Source of the DNA: Paralithodes platypus
Taxonomy: Eukaryota > Arthropoda > Malacostraca > Decapoda > Lithodidae
Length of the DNA: 64,000 nucleotides
Direction of reading: 5' to 3'
Assembly (NCBI GenBank): GCA_032716605.1
Contig: CM064572.1
Span: forward strand, 38,874,801 to 38,938,800
The position numbers and the translations under genes are program-made. The notes under the pieces are model-generated. The model was not told the DNA's origin. It ran no database searches and saw only the letters and a program-made list of their open reading frames with translations. Of the stretch, positions 23,262-34,333 are shown piece after piece (position 1 is the first letter of the stretch; every line of letters begins with the position of its first letter).

Positions 23262-25571
23262 TGTTACAACCGGGACTCGTATAAAACAAGGGCTCTTAAT
23301 CATTGGACTAGAAAGGCACACAGCCACAACGGTAACACTAGATCCAACCCTCGAACTAATAATGCCGGCGCACAAAAACACCTATACCCTCCAGAGTTAA
23401 ATCTGCGATAGCGGGGTATCCTCTAACTCGGTATAAATGCACTACTACTACAGGCTGATGATCTCTGATACAGCCTTATTTTTTTTTTTTTTTTTTCTAT
23501 ATTCCAACTTACTTCCTCTCGGGCATAGGCTGAAAGCCTTAACATTCACCGCTTTACAATGAACAGTGAAGCCTGTGAGGTCTTGTTCCAGTCTAGGGAG
23601 TGAGACATGTGAAGCACGTAGAGTACAACGAGCACCTGCCATCTTGCCTTCACATGAGGCACGGTGCTCACTCATGGCCCGAAACGACCCCATCTCTGAA
23701 GCCACCTCGTTCCCGTGCTTCACTGTCTCACCACCTACACTCGGACTCTCACACTTACACACACACAACGCCACCTGTTGAGCAGATAACTCACCAGGCA
23801 TTGCACCCCTATAGCATATTTTGAATATGGGAATATTCATACAGTGCTATTTAATCAGGGAACAATGATGGTATTTTATTGACGTTTCGGTGGGCTTGTG
23901 GTAATGCACTGATACTAGGTACAGCACAAATTCCATCCCAATAATATCTTCCCATTGATACATCAGGATTTGAACCCGGGACCTTTGATCACAAAAACAT
24001 ACAATTACGTTAATAATGTATACAAGGAAAACGATAGAGAGCTTAATTAAATCACTGGAATGATTTAATGCAAACAAGAAGAAGGTATAATTAAAGTTAC
24101 TCTAAACAATAATAAACTGTCACTCCTATATTAAAGAAAGTGAATGAAAGTCCTAAAGCATCGAACAGGAATCTTCTGAAGAAAGTCGGATGCTGCTTAA
24201 GATGATCGAATCAGATTTTGAACTGTTATATAAAGCAGGAACAAGATATGACAAGTGTAAGGACATACAGTGATAACTGGCACGGGAATAACGATAAATG
24301 CGCAATAGTATTATCTTCAACAACAAAAGAAGTACTTCCTCAGGCAACGCAAAAGCCTGCTCGGGTTGTGCAACTCAACAACAACCAAGGCTTACAATCA
24401 ACGTGAATAAAAATGCTGCATACATAACATAAGAGTTTATAATCGTAATCGGGTGTCTGCTAGGCGAATAAAGTCTAGCTGGGATGTCGTAGGCTAAGAA
24501 ACAATGGCTGAGCAAGCGGCTCGTAGCCTAGCGAGGTCCTTAAGACTGTACGGCCAAATTACGTTAAATGACGGGGTGCTCTCTTGAGAGATCCAGATCG
24601 CTAGTATCTGGTTCTCTCCTGGCGATCCTCTCAAAGTCAAAGCAAAATGAGTTAGCACAGTGTTGGGTGGCAGAGGCAAAAGCCCTCACTCGCAGCACAG
24701 TGCTAAACTCACAAGGTACACAGTCAGACAGACAACCTAGGCTTCCCACGTATCCGTTGCGATTGTACAAGTTCAACAAAACCTGGTACACATCGGAAAT
24801 CACAACATCAATAGCCTTACCCCCAGCATTAAATAGCCTAGCAGACAACCAAGCAAAAGGTAGGGAGACACCGCGAGTGTGTCGAACCTCTACAGACAAA
24901 ATGTTAACCCCTCCAAAATGTCTAACTAAACATGGAATATCTGAGAGCTTCAGCATATAATACGATGGCCGATGTATGAAATCGTGCAAAACCAAAGGGG
25001 AGTTATGATGTTAAATAGATTGGAAGAATGAGAGGTAAGAAGTTGAGAGAGAGAGAAAGTGTTCTATAGGTAGAAGTCGGGGACAGGTAGCAAGGGAGGT
25101 GTGAAGGGTATGCTGGTCAGGCAAGCTCTGAGGAAGGTAGCTCCTCGGGACCCTCAGGATCACACAAAGGCATGGTGGTCGGCCAATCACAGGCCGATAC
25201 GTCACAAGGCAGCAGGCCTCCAGAAGGCGCCAGGAACCACCAGCCAATCAAAACCGAGAGAAAGACCACGCGGGCGAGGGACTCCTCCGGGAGGGAGGAA
25301 GGAGGAGGGAAAGCAACACTCACTACCCACACGCTGTTCGCTCGCTCTTTCTCTCAACTCTACACAAAAATGCATCTTATATTCAACTCGTGATATAAAA
25401 TATAATGCATTGTCACAGGCGAAAATAAAGACCACTTCTATACTGCCTGTGACATGACGATTCACAAGAAAGAAAGTACAACATTGTAGATAGACTGTAG
25501 CCCATTTCACTGCCCTGGCGAGCGCTAGTGGCTACCGGGAGGCGATTCTGCCAACGCTGGCAGGAGTCACA
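23262..25571 (-). repeat. Gypsy-2 3' LTR with SINE inside
   Basis: Left-hand copy, 2310 bp including the 510-bp SINE at 23477-23986. A polypurine stretch (GGGCGGGG on the minus strand) sits right next to its inner edge at 25572-25580, as expected for the plus-strand primer. Confidence 0.9.
23477..23986 (-). mobile_element. tRNA-derived SINE, 5'-truncated
   Basis: Absent from the other Gypsy-2 LTR, which reads CAGCCTGATCAC across the site. On the minus strand it starts with a tRNA T-arm containing a perfect RNA polymerase III B box, GGTTCAAATCC (23976-23966). It continues through a ~450-bp body and ends in a poly(A) tail (poly-T at 23479-23496 on the plus strand). The A box is missing, so it is truncated at 5'. 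The open frame that spans it is accidental. Confidence 0.75.
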
Positions 25572-25940
25572 CCCCGCCCAAGATATAGGACGCTCAACAT
25601 TAGGCGAGCACAATATCTGACAAGGCAGAATGCCGACAAGACCCGCCACAACCAGCCACTCCGCCAGAAATGAAATGCAAAGCTCAATCATAAACAAAAC
25701 AAAATTTTAGCATAAATAAAATCTTATAACCCCTCCCAAACATAATAGTATAATTTTAGCCTGCTATGCTCCCAGAGCTAGCTTCACAGAGCCCAGCCTC
25801 CTAAGTGAAAGACAGGTTCAACTTAGGACTTTAGCTATAACATTGGCAACTTACAATTAACTATCGAAAGAAAGAGTTTTTATGTGATTTTGTTTATTTA
25901 ATTTTAATGTTGTTTTTGGCGGCTGCTCTACAGGGGCAAG
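25572..25940. other. Gypsy-2 3' untranslated region
   Basis: Between the pol remnant and the 3' LTR. AT-rich with an A-run, no frame. The polypurine tract is at its left edge. Confidence 0.5.
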
Positions 25941-25941
25941 C

Positions 25942-26825
25942 CTAGTTTTTCTCCACTCTCAACACACACTGACTGAACGGCGAGGCTTCTCCTGCAAACA
26001 AACCCTCCCGTGACCAACAATCAGCCAAAACATTATCAGTGCCCTTAGCATGCCACACATCCAACTTGTGTTCCGGCAGCACAACAACACCTGATACTGA
26101 TAAACTGCCCAGTTCATCACAAGACTGGCACTTCTCTTCGCTCTTTCCGGCAACGGGACCTGCCAAAAGCCTTTCACTAGTTCTACCTTTGTGATAGGCG
26201 ATGCAGCCCCGATGCGGTCTATAGTGTCGTCAACTCTCGATAAGGTATAGGCGTCTGTCAGGGATAATTCACACCCACTCTTGCAATCAACACACACACT
26301 GATCTTGCCACTTAACACAGGCTGCAAAGTTACAGGCAACGACCACTCACAACATTCCTTATCCCTCAGACCCTTAGGTAATGGATAGGTGTCTGTCAGG
26401 GATAATGCTTCCACACTCTTGCAGTCACCATACACACGGATCTTGCCAAATTCAGGTTGCAAATTCACTGGCAACGACCACTCACGATATCCTATATCCC
26501 TCAGACCCTTTTTCCACATGTCATCTAGCTCTGTTTTCACGACAGGCTGTTGAGCAGGATTTATACGGTAGGGAATTAAACTGAGCCTAGCACTGTCTCC
26601 AGCCTCCATGTCGGATTCTACCCCATACATCAGGCCTGGAGAAGCAACAAACATGCGGATGCACTGCCACAGCCTAGTAAACAACTTATCTCGCAGAACA
26701 ACATGCCTAGTGCCCTCCCACAACCCAGCCGAGACCGCAGCTTCTAACCTGTAGTCTCCCTCCTTCTCCACCTTCGTCCCTAGAACAGCCATCTGCCTGC
26801 GCAGCATTACCGCTTTTAGCGACAT
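25942..26825 (-). pseudogene. Gypsy-2 RT and RNase H remnants with an internal tandem duplication
   Basis: The frame 26825-25959 holds IPYRINPAQQPVVKTELDDM (start of Gypsy RT), EWSLPVNLQP, ALSLTDTYPLP, DDTIDRIG and ELVKGFWQVPL (motif A region). The catalytic YVDD part is gone. A second frame (26166-25942) carries VWHAKGTDNVLADCWSR, the conserved tether after RNase H, so RT palm, most of RNase H and the rest have been deleted. A ~130-140-bp piece encoding LRD...EWSLPV.LQP...LSLTD.Y.L is present twice in tandem (about 26242-26371 and 26372-26512), with clear divergence between the two. Not functional. Confidence 0.8.
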
Positions 26826-28476
26826 GGCCAGATACAGTCGGTCTATGGTAGGGCTGTTGAATTCGACTAGAGCAGCATTGGGAGGCTATGCGACGACCGG
26901 GCACATCCACTCCACAGCCAACCTCACCAATCTGCTCAATGTCCTCCTTCTGACCACCACCCTTGACAGCCATGGGTCGACCCTGACCTGACAACCATGT
27001 CCAAACCTCGTCGCCCACCTTGAACCACCGAAACAACGAGACTAACGGTCTATAAACATTCAAGTGACCTGCCTGCGGAACATCTTGCACCGCCTGAGTT
27101 GTGAGGCTCGGGTGCTCGGCACGACCAGTGGGGTATGAACTGAGCTGGTGCTGGAGCGCTGCACACTGCTGCTCAGGCAGGTGCTCTAGCGCTTCCACAT
27201 CCACCAGACTCGTGTCCCCCGCCCACTGCTCCGCCGAGACATGACAATCCCAACTCTCCTCCACCTGTGCTCTACTGCCCCCCTCTCCTTCTCCTCCTTG
27301 GCTGCTGCAGACCAACGCAGGGACAGTAGGCTGCTCAGGTGGTTGCCTCACAAACTCCTCCAACAGGTTCACATGACATGTTTCCCCGTCCTCGTGTTCG
27401 ATAGCCCCGTTCCCACAACTCTCCTCCAACTGGGAACTACTAAGTCGCGGAGTGCCATCACGCCCAACCATGTCACTAGGGGTGACAGGTTCTGGGGCCA
27501 CTCCGGAGCTCACCTCTGAGTCAAGTACTAAGCCGCTAAGGAGAGCCGCTGGAGCAAAACTCACAAAACTCCCAACTTTAGCTTGCTCCTTCCGACCGTT
27601 CCTCCGCTGGTCTGAAGACTGAGGAATAGGCTGTGACACTTTGGATGCAAGAGATCTTGTAACAACGCACGCCATAGGTTGTACTTGACACTTCTCTACC
27701 CACTCCTGTTCCTCCCTACTCACGTCGGCCGGCTTCTCGGCAACGACCAACGGGGAAACCTTAGAAGTAGGCACCGCAAAGTCGTTGATGAGAAGGAGGT
27801 CGACGCCCCCAACAGGCAAGTTCTCCACAATTCCAACATCCAACTCTCGCATCACACCATCAACCTCCAGTTCCATCCTGACCAATGGGTATGACCTGAT
27901 AGCATTGATACCTTGCACCACAACCACCCATGCTGCGTTTATTTGTCGACCAGTAAAGTTCTTCATCAAAGTCTGAGAGGTACCCGTGTCTCGCAACAGC
28001 TCAACTCCATGCTTCTTACCAGCCCACTTCACGCAGCCACGCCCTCGATGGTCGCAAAAGACATCGCGGACAGGGTTCGAGCCTTCCGGATTCTTCTCCA
28101 CTGGCTGTGTCCCAGCCTCTGACGTTATATCCCAGGCAAATTCAGACGACTTCGGGGACACCCCAATGTTGCGAGCCAAAGACACAACTGCATTAGGTAG
28201 CTTGCTTGGACAGGCTCTTGCAAAATGCCCCTTCTCATGACAATGAAAACACTCTAACTCCCCCTTGGGCCTCCCTTGAGGTGGGGAAGGGCCCTGACCC
28301 TTCTTAAACGGGACGGTACTAGGTTTATGGTCAGAATTAATATCATGGCTCTTGTAGTTATTGTTATATGGTGCATCACTGACTCGGGGGGGTGGAGTGT
28401 TGCGCCCCTTGTTACCTGCATCGTTCCGTTGTGCTAACCCGCACCCACGAATCAGCGATAGCCTATGGTCAGCCAT
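26707..28476 (-). pseudogene. Gypsy-2 nucleocapsid, protease and scrambled pol pieces
   Basis: 589 residues open. A zinc knuckle C-X2-C-X4-H-X4-C (Cys76, Cys79, His84, Cys89; CFHCHEKGHFARAC) marks nucleocapsid. An aspartic protease with DTGTS (Asp163) follows at about 150-250. Further on are CHVNLLEEF and FKVGDEVWTWL...VDVPGRR, which look like the C-terminal end of a Gypsy integrase. VEALEHLPEQQ...LSSYP looks like the region just before RT. Integrase-like pieces before RT are out of order, so the pol part is rearranged. The first residues (ADHRL) continue the gag frame across a frameshift in a T-run at about 28500-28515. Confidence 0.75.
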
Positions 28477-28513
28477 CTCAGCTGCCTCCTGAAGAGTTTT
28501 CGGGGTTTTTTCT

Positions 28514-29578
28514 TTAAGGATTCAACGTCAGATCGCCGCCCGTACACTTGAACAAAAATTGTTCTAGAAGCATCAGCTGTTTCAACTCCTCAAACGTCGA
28601 TGCCTTCTCAGAACGCAGCCAGTTTCTAAATGCATCGGACAGATCCCGGGCATGCTCAAGAAAGGTGCACTCACGACCCTTCGTTACACCCCGGTACTTC
28701 AATCTGTATGTCTCTGGTTGTAACTCATATGCCCGCAGGACAGCCTCCTTCAATACCTCATAATCGACGCAAGACTCCAAGGGCAACGCATCATATGCCT
28801 TGAGTCCTTTGCCAACCAATCTAGAGGAAACAAGGGCTGCCCACTTAACCTCGGGCCATTGGTGCTCCCGGCACTTCTTCTCAAAACGCATGAAAAACTC
28901 GGTGACACCCGACTCATCAAATACAGGGACTAACTTAAGAAGGTGCGATAAAGACTGATCAAGACGTCGATTCCCAGAACTGAGACGCTGCCCTGTCGAC
29001 TCCACCCGCGACTTCTCAAGATCTATGTCTGCACAGTACTTCGTAGCCTCAACCTGAAGCTCAGCCTGAATCTCTCGCTGCCATTGCTGAATCTTAGCCA
29101 TCTCAAGCTGGAAGATCATATCTGCAGTTAAACCTTGAGGAGGAGGAGATGCAACAATTGGAGACTCACCCAAGTGCAAACCACGCTGCCAGTGACTATC
29201 GGCCTGCGGGATCGTCGGATCCGGTGTTCTAGAGAGCACGGTGGGAGTAGAGTGGAGGGGGGGCTTGGCCGAAGGTGCCAAAGCACCCGCTCCACCCTGT
29301 GCACCACGCACCCCACCCAGCACACATGCCACCAGGTCACTTCTCGTCATGCTGCTAGTGCTAACATCCCCCATGACCGTGGCCAAACACTGGAGACCAT
29401 ACCGATCAATCCCTGCCACCCGGTTAACAGTAATAGGCATTTCCAGAAATCTCCTTGCATCCTCCTCACTAGTTATTACTCTCATGTCATCTAACAAATC
29501 CCGCTGCTGCACCTCAGAGCCTGCTTCCCGTACTGTGTCCTCACTGTACACTGATCCGTCGTCCGACATAGTGTCCAC
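28514..29578 (-). CDS. Gypsy-2 Gag with SCAN-like capsid domain
   Basis: 354 residues. The start ATG at 29578 lies about 200 bases after the 5' LTR. The N-terminal ~120 residues are acidic, then Ala/Pro-rich. About 150-215 is helical and charged. The C-terminal third (about 225-350) has the SCAN-related capsid pattern, with PVFDESGVTEFFMRFEK, YELQPETYRLKYRG, FLEHARDLSDAFRNWL and LKQLMLLEQFL. SCAN domains of vertebrate zinc-finger proteins are known to derive from Gypsy-type gag of the Gmr1-like group, and the resemblance is direct here. The frame stops at a T-run frameshift just before the usual continuation into the zinc knuckle. Confidence 0.85.
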   Translation of the reverse strand: MDTMSDDGSVYSEDTVREAGSEVQQRDLLDDMRVITSEEDARRFLEMPITVNRVAGIDRYGLQCLATVMGDVSTSSMTRSDLVACVLGGVRGAQGGAGALAPSAKPPLHSTPTVLSRTPDPTIPQADSHWQRGLHLGESPIVASPPPQGLTADMIFQLEMAKIQQWQREIQAELQVEATKYCADIDLEKSRVESTGQRLSSGNRRLDQSLSHLLKLVPVFDESGVTEFFMRFEKKCREHQWPEVKWAALVSSRLVGKGLKAYDALPLESCVDYEVLKEAVLRAYELQPETYRLKYRGVTKGRECTFLEHARDLSDAFRNWLRSEKASTFEELKQLMLLEQFLFKCTGGDLTLNP

Positions 29579-29764
29579 CGTAAATTCTCAACGTTTATAA
29601 AAAAAAGGAGTACCTAAACTCTCATGTAGCACTATTCACTCAAAAATGTTTGAAGACTCTTAAGTGTTATTCTACTTGCCAAAAAATATCTGTGTCCACT
29701 ATATTCCTTTAAACAAAAAACAAATGACCACAACACTCCTGCAATATTTCTCAAAGTTCACAAA

Positions 29765-29785
29765 ATCCTAAGCAAGGTCGCTATT
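29765..29785 (-). promoter_or_regulatory. Gypsy-2 primer-binding site region
   Basis: Directly inside the 5' LTR end, the minus strand reads AATAGCGACCTTGCTTAGG. A TGGCGACC-like tRNA primer site with one change is likely. The exact tRNA is not determined. Confidence 0.5.
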
Positions 29786-30263
29786 TGTTACGACCGGGAC
29801 TCGTATAAAACAAGGGCTCTTAATCATTGGACTAGAAAGGCACACAGCCACAACGGTAACACTAGATCCAACCCTCGAACTTATAATGCCGGCGCACAAA
29901 AACACCTATACCCTCCAGAGTTAAATCTGCGATAGCGGGGTATCCTCTAACTCGGTATAAATGCACTACTACTACAGGCTGATGATCTCTGATACAGCCT
30001 GATCACAACAACATACAATTACGTTAATAATGTATACAAGGAAAACGATAGAGAGCTTAATTAAATCACTGGAATCATTTAATACAAACAAGAAGAAGGT
30101 ATAATTAAAGTTACTCTAAACAATAATAAACTGTCACTCCTATATTAAAGAAAGTGAATGAAAGTCCTAAAGCATCGCACAGGAATCTTCTGAAGAAAGT
30201 CGGATGCTGCTTAAGATGATCGAATCGGATTTTGAACTGTTATATAAAGCAGGAACAAGATAT

Positions 30264-30305
30264 GACAAGTGACAAGTGACAAGTGACAAATGACAAGTGA
30301 CAAGT
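30264..30305. repeat. (GACAAGT)6 at the 5' junction of LINE-D
   Basis: Six 7-bp units, one with a change. The left LTR has a single GACAAGTG at this place. The flank after the LINE tail again reads ACAAGTG (31022-31028), so the unit equals the target duplication, multiplied at the 5' side. Confidence 0.85.
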
Positions 30306-30997
30306 GTTTTGTGAACCTAGCTGAAACACATCATAAGACCTTACAGACTATTCAAAACAAAGCCCTGAAGATCATTACAGGCTGCACAGCTACTTCACCC
30401 ACAGATCACCTACATCAAGAAACCAAAATTCTCAAAGTCAAAGACCATCTGGACATGAGGCACTCAATTCCTGGCAGCAGCCTCCACGAACCAAGACCAC
30501 CCACTAAACTACATGGCAACACACCCACAGACACCAAGAAATATCAAAACAACACCCAGCACACGGTATCACACACAATTATTGTCCTCTCTCCCTCCCT
30601 GCCCACCCCGAACCAACTTCCAGAAGCACATCCATACTCATATCTCTCACCGATCCATCCACTCACTCACAGACAACACGCAGCTGCACGACCTCCCGAA
30701 ATCCATCCTTCCGAATCCTCCCTTCCTCGCGAGGACAGAGTCCACCTGGCCAGGCTGAGATGCGGACACCATCCAGCTCTCCTGAGCTATCAGAAGAGAC
30801 TGGATGACTCCGTTGTCGACGCCTGCCCGGGATGTAACACAGCACCCCATACCATTAAACACATCATAGAAGACTGCATTTCACACAACCACTTACGCCA
30901 ACAACACAATCTACACTCAATGAGAGCTCTGTGGGAAAGCCCGATCGTGGCCATGGCCTTTCTCAGGGACTCGGGGCTGTTCGGCCAGGCAGCTTAG
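30306..30997 (+). pseudogene. LINE-D ORF2 C-terminal domain
   Basis: An open frame of about 230 residues to the stop at 30997. The start of the fragment has ETHHKTLQTIQNKALKIITG, the post-RT thumb-like motif of many I/Jockey-type LINEs. The end has LARLRCGHHPAL, then a C-X2-C-X8-H-X4-C cluster (ACPGCNTAPHTIKHIIEDC) and DSGLFGQAA. These belong to the C-terminal zinc region of R1/I/Jockey-like ORF2 proteins. I cannot assign the clade further. No catalytic domain remains. Confidence 0.75.
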
Positions 30998-31021
30998 GGA
31001 ACAACAACAACAACAACAACA
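30306..31021 (+). mobile_element. LINE-D 3' fragment with (AAC)n tail
   Basis: A 5'-truncated non-LTR element in the Gypsy-2 5' LTR. It ends GGCAGCTTAGGG followed by an (AAC)n tail at 31001-31021 and an ACAAGTG target duplication. Its last ~35 bases before the tail match the 3' ends of the SINE-like elements at 46986-47409 and 49072-49605. Confidence 0.85.
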
Positions 31022-32335
31022 ACAAGTGTAGGGACATACAGTGTTAACTGGCACGGGAATAACGATAAATGCGCAATAGTATTATCTCCAACAACAAAAG
31101 AAGTACTTCCTCAGGCAACACAAAAGCCTGCTCGGGTTGTGCAACTCAACAACAACCAAGGCTTACAATCAACGTGAATAAAAATGCTGCATACATAACA
31201 TAAAAGTTTATAATCGTAATCGGGTGTCTGCTAGGCGAATAAAGTCTAGCTGGGATGTCGTAGGCTAAGAAACAATGGCTGAGCAAGCGGCTCGTAGCCT
31301 AGCGAGGTCCTTAAGACTGTACGGCCAAAATACGTTAAATGACGGGGTGCTCTCTTGAGAGATCCAGATCACTAGCATCTGGTTCTCTGCTGGCGACCCT
31401 CTCAAAGTCAAAGCAAAACGAGTTAGCACAGGGTTGGGTGGCAGAGGCAAAAGCCCTCACTCGCAACACAGTGCTAAACTCACAAGGTACACAGTCAGAA
31501 AGACAACCTAGGCTTCCCACGTATCCGTTGCGATTGTACAAGTTCAACAAAACCTGGTACACATCGGAAATCACAACATCAATAGCCTTACCCCAGTCTA
31601 GCATTAAATAGCCCAGCAGACAACCAAGCAATAGGTAGGGAGACACCGCGAGTGTGTCGAACCTCTACAGACAAAATGTTAACCCCTCCAAAATGTCTAA
31701 CTAAACATGGAATATCTGAGAGCTTCAGCATATAATACGATGGCCGATGTATGAAATCGTGCAGAACCAAAGGGGAGTTATGATGTTAAATAGATTGGAA
31801 GAATGAGAGAGAGAGAAAGTGTTCTATAGGTAGAAGTCGGGGACAGGTAGCAAGAGAGGTGTGAAGGATACGTATGCTGGTCAGGCAAGCTCTGAGGAAG
31901 GTAGCTCCTCGGGACCCTCAGGATCACACAAAGGCATGGTGGTCGGCCAATCACAGGCCGATACGTCACAAGGCAGCAGGTCTCTAGAAGGCGCCAGGAA
32001 CCACCAGCCAATCAAAACCGAGAGAAAGACCACGCGGGCGAGGGACTCCTCCGGGAGGGAGGAAGGAGGAGCGAAAGCAACACTCACTACCCCCACGCTG
32101 TTCGCTCGCTCTTTCTCTCAACTCTACACAACAATGCATCTTATATTCAACTCATGATATAAAATATAATGCATTGTCACAGGCGAAAATAAAGACCACT
32201 TCTATACTGCCTGTGACATGACGATTCACAAGAAAGAAAGTACAACATTGTAGATAGACTGTAGCCCATTTCACTGCCCTGGCGAGCGCTAGTGGCTACC
32301 GGGAGGCGATTCTGCCAACGCTGGCAGGCGTCACA

Positions 32336-33362
32336 CCTGTATTTAAAGATACCTTAAATAAAAAAAATAATGGATCTACTAACATCTCACCTCCTTCCTT
32401 TATGATTCATGGATGTATCCCATCCGGTCCCGGGGACTTATTTCTGTTCATTTTTTCTATAGCCCTTCTTATTCTAGCATGGGAAAACTCTATTAGTTCT
32501 AGTGCCGGTGCCTGTTTGATGGGAATAGTAGGCACTGCATCATCTGACTCCACTGTTAGTACCTCCCAAAAATATTTCCCCAGCACCTCTGCTTTCTCCT
32601 TATCAGTTTCTGCTCTATTCCTATCATCCAATTCTCCTATCAGTTCTGGGATACCTACTCTTCTTGTTAACTTTTCCTGAATGTACTTCCAGAATATTTT
32701 TGGATTATCCTTCACGTTTTTTGTAATCTCTCTCTCCCTGTCCTTGTCTCCCCCATTATTTTATTGTTTATTTGTCTACGTTCCAAATCCACTTCTTTAG
32801 CTTCTATACTATACCCCCTGTTGTTTTTTAACACTTTTAGTCTATCCCACAATCGTTTCTTTCTTCTTATCAATGTCCAAAGCTTTCTTTTCATTGGTAA
32901 TTCTGGGTTCGTTCTTTTCCTCAATTTTGTTTTATCCTTATATTCCCTTACTGGTACACATTTGGATATAGCATTCTCCAGTTTGACTCTAATCTTCCTC
33001 CACATTCCTTCAGCGTCTTCACCGTTCAAGTATTCCCCCCAGTCAATGTCCAAACACCTTCTCAGCAGCTCATAATCTGCTCTATCATACATGTATATTT
33101 TTTTATTGCTTCTATTATCCCTCTCTGTTTTAATATTGCAACTAAAACTTATACAGGCATGGTCACTACGACCTATAGGGCTATCCAGATTGACATGTTC
33201 CACTATATCCTCCTCATTGCTAAAATCAAATCAAGTACACTCTCCTACGTCTCATCTCTATATCTTGTCATCTCTGTAATATGTTGCGTTAAAAAACAAT
33301 CTCTCACTTTCTCTATAAACTTGTTTTCCAGGCTACACTGTCCCACTGGAGTAGTACAATTT
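32336..33362 (-). pseudogene. LINE-B endonuclease end, linker and RT start
   Basis: The minus-strand frame from 33203 (NLDSPIGRSDHACISFSC) has the SDH catalytic motif of the APE endonuclease. A basic linker follows (KLRKRTNPELPMKRKLWTLIRRKKRLW). A shift near 32712 leads to 32715-32407 with DNPKIFWKYIQEKL and KMNRNKSPGPDGIHP, the start of RT. The last bases before the CCTG site encode SLNTG. The upstream end (33362) lies in the endonuclease (FIEKVRDCFLTQHITEMT), so the element is 5'-truncated. Confidence 0.85.
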
Positions 33363-34325
33363 GTCCAGGCGAACCTACGCTCTACGTTGGCCAGACTTTC
33401 TCTCGAACCTCCACCCCCCCAACCTTACCCTAAGTGTCTCTGAGTGTCTTACGTTGTGATTATTGTTGCGAAGGTAAGGTAAAATATGTGAATATTCATT
33501 GCTAATTCCTATGTAGATCTGTGCCCAAGATTGTTAATTGGTGCGTATAAGTGAATCCTTCAGAAACCATTATTAAACCTTGAGTAGATCTGTGTCTAAG
33601 ATCTAGTGTTAATCTCTCTTATAATTTCATATAAAACTAAAATACCCAGAAAGAGAAAGCGAGAAGCAAGATCCCCGGACGAGAAGGAATACAGGAAACC
33701 AGCACGGAGGCCGAAGAAGATGAGAGAGAAGACAGAAGGAGTACCGGAAGCAGGCACATCACGAATGGACCCGAACCTGATACAGGAAAACACCCCGGGA
33801 GAAAAGCACCCCACCACACCAGAACATACACAGACTCCAAATACCACAACAAAGAGGAAACTGTGGTTCAGTGTCCACTTTTAAGCCACCATGTTCTATA
33901 CTATATGATTATCACCTTGTAAATTGTTAAGTCATATTATCGTAACCCTATATAACCAAAAATAAACTGACGTTATGATCAACCATGTTCTCTTGTGTAT
34001 TTGTTCTCCCTACCTCACAATATGCTAAATGGAGATTTGAAAAGTAATAATCCATGTATATATTTTGTATTCTCGGTTCTTCCCAACTCCCAATATACTC
34101 GGGGGAGAATTGAGAAGTAGTATTAAGAGAATCTTCACTACCGAAGAAATCAATGCCAGATGAATCCATTTTATGCTTATATGAAAACTTTGTTATGCAA
34201 TAAGATGTGAACCTATACTTCAATAGACCCTGGAACCTTGTTTTCCACACATTTGATACACATGCGTTTTTTTTTTACATTCTTCAACTAGTTTACTAGT
34301 TATACAAACCACACCTGCCTCTTTC

Positions 34326-34333
34326 TATATAAG
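34326..34333 (+). promoter_or_regulatory. TATA-box-like TATATAAG in solo LTR
   Basis: TATATAAG sits in otherwise GC-richer DNA, with a second TTTAAATAG at about 34419. This would be the LTR promoter if the element reads rightwards. Sequence-based only. Confidence 0.4.

Larger units (their letters stand above)
23262..32335 (-). mobile_element. Gypsy-2: complete-ended, internally deleted Ty3/Gypsy element
   Basis: Flanked by CCTG at 23258-23261 and 32336-32339. Removing it restores the LINE-B reading SLNTGQIPMDW, so this 4-bp duplication is secure. LTR ends in its own sense are TGTGACG and GGTCGTAACA. The LTRs differ by about one base in the first ~190 bp compared, so the element is young. Coding content is gag (SCAN-like), CCHC zinc knuckle and protease. 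Only fragments of RT, RNase H tether and integrase C-terminus remain, with no integrase core, so it is non-autonomous. Confidence 0.92.
29786..32335 (-). repeat. Gypsy-2 5' LTR with LINE-D fragment inside
   Basis: Right-hand copy, 2550 bp including the LINE-D insertion (30306-31021). The outer terminus GGCGTCACA abuts the CCTG duplication. Its alignment to the left LTR is nearly perfect outside insertions. Confidence 0.9.
21745..33362 (-). mobile_element. LINE-B: CR1-like LINE inserted in Gypsy-1 5' LTR, split by Gypsy-2
   Basis: Minus-strand element. The 3' part is 21745-23261 and the 5' part is 32336-33362, about 2.5 kb net and truncated within the endonuclease. Its insertion point is exact, because the 3' LTR reads straight across it (GAAGTCTA|GTCCAGG at 45943/45944). 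The 3' tail is a short tandem repeat of an AACTGTAAGA-like 10-mer. No clear target duplication, so the target may have been trimmed. The protein differs from LINE-A and LINE-C, making it a third CR1-like family. Confidence 0.87.

Noticed and set aside
23448..23840. 130-residue minus-strand frame
   Set aside because: It is the body of a SINE inserted in a Gypsy-2 LTR, crosses the SINE poly(A) into the LTR, and has no domain.
24564..25510. Several 70-140-residue frames on both strands
   Set aside because: All lie in the Gypsy-2 LTR, and equivalents in the other LTR (31265-32157) differ by frameshifts. No domain.
33606..33884. 92-residue basic protein
   Set aside because: The frame begins in Gypsy-1 LTR sequence and crosses the insertion junction at 33637/33638, so it is not an original gene.
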